Shown: one piece after another, positions 1-5,910 of the stretch
How positions within the stretch are numbered: position 1 is the stretch's first letter
Layout: each line of letters begins with the position of its first letter
Origin: SZUA-430 sp041477875
GTDB lineage: Bacteria > Pseudomonadota > Alphaproteobacteria > Micropepsales > Micropepsaceae
Reading direction: 5' to 3'
Assembly: GCA_041477875.1 (NCBI GenBank)
Contig: JBGOVA010000118.1
Span: forward strand, 1-14,556
DNA: 14,556 bases
Translations under genes and position numbers: made by a program
The notes under the pieces: generated by a model
Seen by the model: the letters and a program-made list of their open reading frames with translations, nothing else
Database searches by the model: none
Told to the model about the DNA's origin: nothing

Positions 1-20
1 CTCTTGAAGGATCGGCGCAG

Positions 21-63
21 TCGGAGCGGTAGTCTCTCCTCAAGGTCCTGCGGGCCGCTCCGA
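21..63 (+). other. Stem-loop of a structured RNA upstream of the terminator
   Basis: Bases 21-29 (TCGGAGCGG) are the exact reverse complement of bases 55-63 (CCGCTCCGA), giving a 9-bp stem around a 25-base loop. The stem sits 2 bases before the terminator-like hairpin at 66-98. Two stacked stems followed by a T-run look like the 3' end of a transcript that enters from the left. That transcript could be a small RNA, an mRNA 3' UTR, or a leader for the deacetylase gene. No RNA family is recognised. Confidence 0.35.
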
Positions 64-65
64 AT

Positions 66-105
66 GCGGGCCCATTCTCTCTACGAGGATGGGTCCGCGC
101 TTTTT
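66..105 (+). terminator. Putative intrinsic terminator
   Basis: Bases 66-75 (GCGGGCCCAT) pair with bases 89-98 (ATGGGTCCGC) over 10 bp with one G-U wobble and a 13-base loop. Two bases (GC) and then five Ts at 101-105 follow. On the plus strand this would stop a transcript entering from the left edge. It lies about 85 bases before the deacetylase start, so attenuation of that gene is also possible. The T-run is short, so the call is moderate. Confidence 0.5.
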
Positions 106-189
106 CGTGCAGGTGATGCGTCTCACCACTTCGACTTGCATTGCATTCGACGCTTGCACTGTGCTTCGCGAGTCAGGCATCCAACGCTC

Positions 190-984
190 ATGCGGGGCAG
201 GGCAGTTCTCATTTGCGCGTTCCTTTTTTCGCCGACGTTCGTCGCCTCGGCGGCGCGCGCCGACGTTGTCACGCATATCCCGACAAACGACAAGGTCGTC
301 GCCCTGACCTTCGACGCGTGCGAGGCGGGCGAGCGCGTCTCGTTCGACCGCGTCATTCTGGATTATCTGCTCGCGCGCCAGATTCCCTTCACCGTCTTCG
401 CGTCCGGCAAGTTCGTCGAAGACAACGCCGAGGACGTGGCTGCGCTCGCCAAGCTCGATTTCGTTGAAATCGAAAACCACTCCTGGAATCACCCGAACAC
501 GATGAATCACTTTTCGGACGCGGCGGTCATCGAACAGGTCCGCCGCGCCGAAGAATCGATCGTGGCCGCGACCGGCCGCACGCCCCAGTTCTTCCGCTTC
601 CCTGCCGGCAACTACAGCGAGAGCGGCCTCAAGGCGGTGGAAGAGCTCGGCTACAAGGTCCTGCATTGGCGCTGGGCCACGGGCGACCCGGACCCGCGGG
701 AATCGGCCAACGCACTCTACGACCGGGTGGTGGCGAACGTCCGGCCGGGCGATATCCTGATCTTCCACATCAACGGCCGCGGCGTTCACACCGCAGAGGC
801 TCTGCCCCGGATCGTCGACGAGCTGGAGACCCAGGGTTACCGCTTCACGCTCGTCTCCGACTACATCGGCCGCCCGCATCCCAAGGCGCTGCCGGTGCCG
901 TTCGCCGCCACGACCATGCGCCAGAGGTTCGACGGCCTCCTGGCCCGCGCCCCGCTGCTGGCGATCCCCCAGGCCGTGGACTAG
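190..984 (+). CDS. Secreted polysaccharide deacetylase (NodB/CE4 fold)
   Basis: This 264-residue protein probably removes acetyl groups from an N-acetylated polysaccharide or peptidoglycan outside the cytoplasm. The ATG at 190 is preferred over in-frame upstream starts because it begins a good signal peptide: MRGR, a hydrophobic stretch to about residue 20, and an Ala-Arg-Ala cleavage site before Asp25. CE4 motifs are in order: TFDAC (residues 40-44, putative base Asp42), HSWNH (97-101, metal-ligand histidines 97 and 101), RFPAG (136-140), Trp160, and IFH (191-193, His193). The second Asp of the usual TFDD motif is Ala43, so metal coordination may differ from textbook members. The ribosome binding site is weak. 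A pirin gene follows 75 bases downstream on the same strand. The family is secure; the substrate is unknown. Confidence 0.85.
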   Translation: MRGRAVLICAFLFSPTFVASAARADVVTHIPTNDKVVALTFDACEAGERVSFDRVILDYLLARQIPFTVFASGKFVEDNAEDVAALAKLDFVEIENHSWNHPNTMNHFSDAAVIEQVRRAEESIVAATGRTPQFFRFPAGNYSESGLKAVEELGYKVLHWRWATGDPDPRESANALYDRVVANVRPGDILIFHINGRGVHTAEALPRIVDELETQGYRFTLVSDYIGRPHPKALPVPFAATTMRQRFDGLLARAPLLAIPQAVD

Positions 985-998
985 CAAAGTCGGGCACC

Positions 999-1026
999 TT
1001 GTTGTCGCGCGCCCTAACTCTACATT
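999..1026 (+). promoter_or_regulatory. Weak sigma70-like promoter candidate for the pirin gene
   Basis: TTGTTG at 999-1004 and TACATT at 1021-1026 are separated by 16 bases, placing a start of transcription near 1033, just ahead of the pirin gene. The matches are partial (3/6 and 4/6 to the consensus). No terminator is seen between the deacetylase and the pirin, so cotranscription is equally possible. Confidence 0.25.
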
Positions 1027-1059
1027 CTGGCGCAGGAAATTGCCGGCGAGGCCAGGGTC

Positions 1060-1920
1060 ATGAGTTCAACGAGCAACGGCGGGTCGCGGCAAGTGCTGCG
1101 CGTCACCCGCGGCATGCCGACCGAAGACGGCGCAGGCGTGAAGCTCACCCGCCTGATCGGCTCGCCCGAAGTCCCCGACATCGACCCGATCCTGATGCTC
1201 GACACGTTCCGCTCCGACGACCCGAAATCCTACATCGCGGGCTTCCCGCCGCACCCCCACCGCGGCTTCGAGACCGTGTCCTACATGATCGCCGGCAGCC
1301 TCAAGCATAAGGACAACAAAGGCGGCGAGGGTCTCATCACCGACGGTGGCGTGCAGTGGATGACCGCCGGCCGCGGCGTCGTGCACTCGGAAATGCCCGC
1401 GCAAACGAACGGCACCATGTTCGGCTTCCAGCTCTGGCTGAACCTGCCCGCCGCCGAGAAAATGCGCACACCCTGGTACCGCGACATCGGCGCCGCCGAA
1501 ATTCCGCTGGTCGAAGTATCACCGGGCGCGAAAGCAAAGGTCATCGCCGGCGCATGGAACACAACGAAAGGCCCCGGACCCGACCGTCCGACCGAACCCT
1601 TCATCGTCGATGTCGAACTCGCTGCGGGCGCAAACGCGTCGATCCCAGTTCCGCGCGGCCATTCGGCGTTCGCTTATGTCTTCGAAGGCGCCGCGAAGCT
1701 CGGGCCGCAGGGCACGGCGCGCGAACTCGCTCGCGGCGATCTCGGTGTGTTGTCCGACGGCGGCGACCTCAGCGGCACAGCGGGTGAGAAGGGTGCGCGC
1801 ATTCTGATCGTGGCGGCCAAACCTCTGCGCGAGCCCGTTGCCAAGTACGGCCCCTTCGTCATGAACACGCAGGACGAGTTGCGCCAAGCCTTCAGCGATT
1901 TTCAGCGCGGGCTGTTCTGA
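1060..1920 (+). CDS. Pirin family protein
   Basis: This 286-residue protein has the usual pirin length and a bicupin layout. The N-terminal cupin carries the pirin signature HPHRGFETVSY, with His65 and His67, and then GRGVVHSEMP, with His109 and Glu111. These four match the iron ligands of the family. The C-terminal cupin-like half (about residues 165-286) has PRGHSAFAYVFEG. Known pirins are Fe-binding proteins that act as quercetin dioxygenases or as redox-linked regulatory partners; which applies here cannot be told. The ATG at 1060 follows an AGG-containing purine stretch. The stop codon lies one base from the stop of the convergent gene at 1922. No signal peptide is seen, so the protein is cytoplasmic. 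Confidence 0.92.
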   Translation: MSSTSNGGSRQVLRVTRGMPTEDGAGVKLTRLIGSPEVPDIDPILMLDTFRSDDPKSYIAGFPPHPHRGFETVSYMIAGSLKHKDNKGGEGLITDGGVQWMTAGRGVVHSEMPAQTNGTMFGFQLWLNLPAAEKMRTPWYRDIGAAEIPLVEVSPGAKAKVIAGAWNTTKGPGPDRPTEPFIVDVELAAGANASIPVPRGHSAFAYVFEGAAKLGPQGTARELARGDLGVLSDGGDLSGTAGEKGARILIVAAKPLREPVAKYGPFVMNTQDELRQAFSDFQRGLF

Positions 1921-1921
1921 G

Positions 1922-2593
1922 CTACCAGAACTTCCACCACGGCTTCTTCTTTGCCGCGGCCGTGGCCTTGGTCTTCCCCTTGGCCGGCGCGGATGTCTTT
2001 TCGGCGCTCACCGGCTTCCCCGTGAGCGAGATCGCGAACTTTTCCGGCAAATAGCCCACGACGGCGGCGACCCCGGTCATGTCCGAGAATTCGACATGCG
2101 CGAGATCTTTGCCCATATCCGCGTCCACGTGCGACAGCACCCGGCGCCATTGCTTGACGTCGTCGCCGTCCAGCGCGGCAACGAGTTCGCGCAGCTCCTG
2201 CTCTGAGCCCGGGAACGACGCGAATTGATCGAGGTCCGTCACGACGGCCTGAACATAAGGATGCGAAGAGGCCCCGAGCGCGTCCTCCAATCCCCGCAAC
2301 TGCGGGCGCAAATAGTCGGGCAAAACCTTCATCAGCCGCTCTCGCCGGCGCTGCAGCGTCTTGAGCGCGGCATCACGGCGCCGGATCAGCGTGGGGCAGC
2401 GCGTGCTCGTGTCCGGGTCATAGGTGTCCGATTGCGGCGGTTCTTCGACAACCTGCACGTCCTTCGGCTCGAACAACGCCAGCCAGCCGAGCGGCACCCA
2501 ATCGCAGGAATAGGCGATCTCGCTGTCGCCGCCGTCGTGATTGAAGATCGGTTTTTTGTCCGGCCGTCCAACGAGAAAGGAGTAGCTCGACAT
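1922..2593 (-). CDS. Uncharacterised protein with Lys/Ala-rich tail ending in PWWKFW
   Basis: I do not recognise this 223-residue protein. ATG at 2593 is chosen because GAGG lies 7 bases upstream; an in-frame GTG two codons earlier would overlap that site. The N-terminal part (about 1-50) is Trp/Asp-rich with SYSFLVGRP and SCDWVPLGWLALFEP. A charged, probably helical middle (about 68-165, with RRRDAALKTLQRRRERL) follows, then VGYLPEKFAISLTGKP. A low-complexity basic tail rich in Lys, Ala and Thr starts near 195 and ends in KKKPWWKFW. There is no signal peptide or clear transmembrane segment. The gene starts about 80 bases beyond the glnA terminator on the same strand, so it may rely on its own promoter or on readthrough. 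Base composition matches the neighbours. The coding call rests on the long ORF, good ribosome binding site and sensible composition. Confidence 0.7.
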   Translation of the reverse strand: MSSYSFLVGRPDKKPIFNHDGGDSEIAYSCDWVPLGWLALFEPKDVQVVEEPPQSDTYDPDTSTRCPTLIRRRDAALKTLQRRRERLMKVLPDYLRPQLRGLEDALGASSHPYVQAVVTDLDQFASFPGSEQELRELVAALDGDDVKQWRRVLSHVDADMGKDLAHVEFSDMTGVAAVVGYLPEKFAISLTGKPVSAEKTSAPAKGKTKATAAAKKKPWWKFW

Positions 2594-2674
2594 GCGCACA
2601 CCTCAGCGCGACTCACTTGCCTATTCGCGCACGTCGTTCGCCCCTCCGCAACGCAACGCTGCGTTCCGATAGAC

Positions 2675-2700
2675 AAAAAAGGCCGGGATTGCTCCCGGCC
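2675..2700 (-). terminator. Strong intrinsic terminator of glnBA
   Basis: Bases 2681-2700 form a perfect 8-bp hairpin (GGCCGGGA, TTGC loop, TCCCGGCC). It is flanked by six As at 2675-2680, which read as a U-run on the minus strand. It lies 25 bases past the glnA stop codon. The placement and perfect stem make this the end of the glnB-glnA transcript. Confidence 0.93.
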
Positions 2701-2725
2701 CCTGATCGTGAAACTTCAGACAACC

Positions 2726-4135
2726 CTACACCGAATAATACATCTGGAACTCGATCGGATGCGGCGTGTGCTCCATCGCGTACACTTCCTGCATCTTCAG
2801 TTCGATGTAGCTGTCGATGAAGTCGTCGCTGAAGACGTTGCCGCGCTTCAGGAAGGCGCGGTTCTTGTCGAGGTGCTCGAGCGCTTCGCGCAACGAACCG
2901 CAGACTTGCGGCACGTCCTTCAACTCTTCCGGCGGCAGCGAGTAGAGGTCCTTGTCCATCGGCTGGCCCGGATGGATCTTGTTCTGGATCCCGTCGAGCC
3001 CCGCCATCAACATCGCGGCATAGGCCAGATACGGATTCGAACCCGGATCGGGGAAGCGCACCTCGATGCGCTTGGCCTTCGGGCCGGCGCCGAACGGAAT
3101 GCGGATCGACGCCGAACGGTTGCGCGACGAGTAAGCAAGCAGCACCGGCGCCTCGAAGCCCGGGATCAGCCGTTTGTAGGAATTCGTCAGCGAATTCGTC
3201 AGCGCGTTGATCGCCTTCGCGTGCTTGATGATGCCGCCGATGTAGTAGAGGCACATCTCCGACAGATCGGCATAACCCGAACCGGCGAACAGCGGCTGGC
3301 CGCCCTTCCAGATCGACTGGTGCACATGCATGCCCGAGCCGTTGTCGCCCTTGACCGGCTTCGGCATGAACGTCGCCGTTTTGCCGTAGGCCGCCGCGAC
3401 CTGATGGACGACGTACTTGTAGATCTGCATGCGATCGGCGGTCTTCACCAGCGTCGAGTATTTGAATCCGAGCTCGTGCTGTGCTGGCGCGACCTCGTGG
3501 TGATGTTTTTCGGGCTCGATACCCATATCGCCCATGACCGAGAGCATCTCGGAGCGGATGTCTTGTGCGCTGTCGACCGGCGGCACCGGGAAGTATCCGC
3601 CCTTGATCGGCGGACGGTGGCCCATATTGCCCTGCTCGTACTCCGTGCCCGTGTTGTAGGGCCCTTCGGCGGAGTCGATCTCATAGCCGCATTTGTTCAT
3701 CGACACGGTGTGGCGCACGTCGTCGAAGATGAAGAACTCGGCTTCCGGGCCGAACATCGCCGTGTCGCCGACGCCCGCCGACTTCATATAGTTTTCGGCC
3801 GCCTTCGCGATCGAGCGCGGGCACCGGCCATAGGGCTGATGCGTGGAAGGTTCGAGTACGTCGCAGAACAGGATCAGCGTCTTCTGCGCATAGAACGGAT
3901 CGACGACCGCGCTTGCCGGATCCGGCAGCAGCGTCATGTCGGACTCGTTGATCGCCTTCCAGCCGGCGATCGACGATCCGTCGAACATCGTGCCTTGCTC
4001 GAACATGTCCTTGTCGACCAGCGACAGGTCGAACGTCACGTGCTGCCACTTGCCGCGCGGATCGGTGAAGCGCAGGTCAACGAACTTGATTTCTTCGTCC
4101 TTGATGCGCTTCAGGACGCTGTCTGCATTTGCCAT
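2726..4135 (-). CDS. glnA: Type I glutamine synthetase
   Basis: This enzyme makes glutamine from glutamate, ammonia and ATP in the cytoplasm, normally as a dodecamer. At 469 residues it matches bacterial GSI-beta. Visible features are the beta-grasp N-domain with FDGSSIAGW (residues 51-59), metal-ligand glutamates in EAEFFIFDD (Glu131, Glu133), the ATP-region signature KPVKGDNGSGMHVHQS with His270, NRSASIRIP near 339-347, and the adenylylation site KDLYSLPPEE with Tyr398. Tyr398 implies control by a GlnE-type adenylyltransferase. The start at 4135 has AGGA six bases upstream. glnB lies 27 bases upstream on the same strand and a strong terminator follows, so the two form one operon. Confidence 0.98.
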   Translation of the reverse strand: MANADSVLKRIKDEEIKFVDLRFTDPRGKWQHVTFDLSLVDKDMFEQGTMFDGSSIAGWKAINESDMTLLPDPASAVVDPFYAQKTLILFCDVLEPSTHQPYGRCPRSIAKAAENYMKSAGVGDTAMFGPEAEFFIFDDVRHTVSMNKCGYEIDSAEGPYNTGTEYEQGNMGHRPPIKGGYFPVPPVDSAQDIRSEMLSVMGDMGIEPEKHHHEVAPAQHELGFKYSTLVKTADRMQIYKYVVHQVAAAYGKTATFMPKPVKGDNGSGMHVHQSIWKGGQPLFAGSGYADLSEMCLYYIGGIIKHAKAINALTNSLTNSYKRLIPGFEAPVLLAYSSRNRSASIRIPFGAGPKAKRIEVRFPDPGSNPYLAYAAMLMAGLDGIQNKIHPGQPMDKDLYSLPPEELKDVPQVCGSLREALEHLDKNRAFLKRGNVFSDDFIDSYIELKMQEVYAMEHTPHPIEFQMYYSV

Positions 4136-4162
4136 GTCGTATCCTAGCCTTTCTTCTAAGCG

Positions 4163-4501
4163 TTAAATCGCATCCTGGCCGGTTTCGCCGGTGCGGATGC
4201 GGATGACTTCTTCGATCGAGGAAATGAAAATCTTGCCGTCGCCGATGCGCCCCGTGCGCGCGGCCTTTTGGATCGCATCGACCGCCCGCTCGACGTGATC
4301 GTCGGGCAGCACGATCTCGATCTTCACCTTGGGCAGAAAATCGACGACGTATTCCGCACCGCGATAGAGTTCCGTGTGACCCTTCTGCCGGCCGAACCCC
4401 TTGGCCTCGGTCACGGTAATGCCCTGGACGCCCACTTCTTGGAGGGCCTCTTTCACTTCGTCGAGTTTGAACGGCTTGATAATGGCTTCGATTTTTTTCA
4501 T
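4163..4501 (-). CDS. glnB: Nitrogen regulatory protein PII
   Basis: PII is a small trimeric signal protein that reads 2-oxoglutarate and ATP/ADP and controls glutamine synthetase adenylylation and the NtrB/NtrC system. The 112 residues match the family length. The T-loop has YRGAEY (46-51) with the uridylylation site Tyr51, and the second signature TGRIGDGKIF occurs at 83-92. MKKIEAIIKPFKL at the N-terminus is typical. The ATG at 4501 is chosen over an in-frame start at 4543 because GGAG sits six bases upstream and it gives the standard N-terminus. Linkage to glnA 27 bases downstream supports GlnB rather than GlnK, which usually sits beside amtB. Confidence 0.97.
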   Translation of the reverse strand: MKKIEAIIKPFKLDEVKEALQEVGVQGITVTEAKGFGRQKGHTELYRGAEYVVDFLPKVKIEIVLPDDHVERAVDAIQKAARTGRIGDGKIFISSIEEVIRIRTGETGQDAI

Positions 4502-4653
4502 TGCCGGCTCCGCAGTGCGGCGCAACATAAAGCGGTGTTGCAATGCCCAAAAGCACGCCCAAGGTCACCGCTGCTACCCTGGAATTTTATCGGACCATAG
4601 CGCGCCGATTTTCGCCCGAACATCCATGATTCTGCCGCGTGGGTAGGCAGGTG

Positions 4654-4670
4654 TGCACAAACTGTGGGCA
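4654..4670. promoter_or_regulatory. NtrC-like imperfect palindrome upstream of glnB
   Basis: TGCACAAACTGTGGGCA matches 9 of the 12 fixed positions of the NtrC site TGCACC-N5-GGTGCA. It lies about 150 bases upstream of the glnB start, in the divergent region between glnB and the aminotransferase gene, a plausible distance for an enhancer-like site. I searched the minus strand between it and glnB for a sigma54 GG-N10-GC element and found no convincing one. Chance similarity is therefore a real possibility. Confidence 0.3.
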
Positions 4671-4737
4671 GCGTTTCGCCGCCTTGCGACCGCTTCCCCA
4701 CTTTGCCAAGGTGCCCGCCCCACGAAAGGCCGCCTCA

Positions 4738-5901
4738 ATGAAGTCGCTCAACCCAACCTTTGCGGGAACCGGAACGACGATTTTCACCGTGATGTCCGCG
4801 CTGGCGAACCAGCACGGCGCCGTGAATTTGGGCCAAGGCTTCCCCGACACGGATGGCCCGCTCGCCCTGCGCGAGCGCGCAGCACAAGCCCTGATTGAAG
4901 GCCCAAACCAATATCCGCCGATGATGGGCGTCGAGCAGCTGCGCCAAGCGCTGGCCGCGCACGCGAAACGCTTCTACGACCTGAATTACGATTGGCGCAG
5001 TGAAATCGTGGTGACCTCGGGCGGCACCGAGGCACTCACTGCCTCGATCATGGGCCTCGTGAAACCCGGCGATGAAGTCGTCCTGATCGAGCCCGCCTAC
5101 GATTCCTACCGCCCGATCGTCGAAGCCGTCGGCGGCATCGCGCGCCCGATCCGCCTCCAAGCCCCTGGCTGGACGCTAACCGAAGGCGCGCTCGCCGGCG
5201 CGTTCTCCGACAAGACCAAAGCGATCATGCTGAACTCGCCGATGAATCCTGCGGGGAAAGTCTTCAGCCGCGGCGAACTCGAATTGCTCGCCAAGTTCCT
5301 GAAACGCTTCGATGCGATCGCGATCTGCGACGAAGTCTACGAGCATCTGACCTTCGATGGCTTGAGACACGCACCGCTCGCGACCTTCCCGGAAATGTTC
5401 GAACGCTCCGTGCGCGTCGGCTCGGCGGGGAAGATGTTCTCGCTGACCGGTTGGAAGGTGGGCTGGGTCGAAGGCCCCGCCGCATTGATCGGTGCGGTTG
5501 CGAAGGCGCACCAGTTCATCACCTTCACCACGCCGAACGCCTTGCAGATCGCCGTCGCGCACGGCCTCAACACCGCCGAAGACTTCTTCTTGAGCCTGGC
5601 GCGCGAACTCCAAGGCAACCGCGACTTCCTGGCGCGCAGCCTTCAGGAGATCGGCTTCGACCCGCTGCCGGCGCAAGGCACCTACTTCTTGACGACCGAC
5701 ATTCGCAAGTTGCGCTTCAACGGCTCGGACGTCGACTTCTGCAAACACATCACCGAACACGCCCGCGTCGCGGCGATCCCGATCTCAGTCTTCTTCACAG
5801 GCGATGCCCCTCAGCATCTGGTGCGCTTTGCGTTCTGCAAACAGCGCCCGGTGCTGGAAGAGGCCGTGCATCGCCTGTCCGCCCATTTCAAACGCAACTG
5901 A
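4738..5901 (+). CDS. PLP-dependent class I/II aminotransferase (kynurenine/methionine aminotransferase-like)
   Basis: This fold type I aminotransferase (387 residues) should move an amino group from an amino acid to a 2-oxo acid. Visible features are the N-terminal NLGQGFPD (30-37), NQYPPMMG near 57-64, NSPMNP with Asn170 (166-171), ICDEVYEHL with Asp198 and Tyr201, and the Schiff-base Lys232 in GSAGKMFSLTGWKVGW. Arg363 in HLVRFAFCK should hold the substrate carboxylate. The GSAGK...TGWKVGW pattern resembles the kynurenine aminotransferase/YbdL group more than aspartate aminotransferases. The start at 4738 has GAAAGG eight bases upstream; the frame stays open to 4639 but that N-terminus is atypical. 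It is the first gene of a four-gene run. The substrate is unresolved. Confidence 0.9.
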   Translation: MKSLNPTFAGTGTTIFTVMSALANQHGAVNLGQGFPDTDGPLALRERAAQALIEGPNQYPPMMGVEQLRQALAAHAKRFYDLNYDWRSEIVVTSGGTEALTASIMGLVKPGDEVVLIEPAYDSYRPIVEAVGGIARPIRLQAPGWTLTEGALAGAFSDKTKAIMLNSPMNPAGKVFSRGELELLAKFLKRFDAIAICDEVYEHLTFDGLRHAPLATFPEMFERSVRVGSAGKMFSLTGWKVGWVEGPAALIGAVAKAHQFITFTTPNALQIAVAHGLNTAEDFFLSLARELQGNRDFLARSLQEIGFDPLPAQGTYFLTTDIRKLRFNGSDVDFCKHITEHARVAAIPISVFFTGDAPQHLVRFAFCKQRPVLEEAVHRLSAHFKRN

Positions 5902-5910
5902 TGGACTGAC

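Noticed and set aside
40..987. A 315-codon open frame antisense to the deacetylase
   Set aside because: The sense frame has a signal peptide and ordered NodB motifs; the antisense frame has neither motifs nor a ribosome binding site.
2225..4147. A 640-codon open frame on the plus strand opposite glnA and the PWWKFW gene
   Set aside because: It lies antisense to glnA, whose protein is unmistakable. The predicted protein is rich in Arg, His, Val and Asp without domains. It is a by-product of GC-rich third positions.
4510..4640. A sigma54 promoter for glnB
   Set aside because: I checked each GG on the minus strand for GC twelve bases further and found no acceptable match; the near miss around 4546-4562 has the wrong spacing.
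4639..4737. N-terminal extension of the aminotransferase starting at 4639
   Set aside because: The extension is not typical of the family and has no ribosome binding site, whereas the ATG at 4738 has GAAAGG at good spacing and a standard N-terminus.
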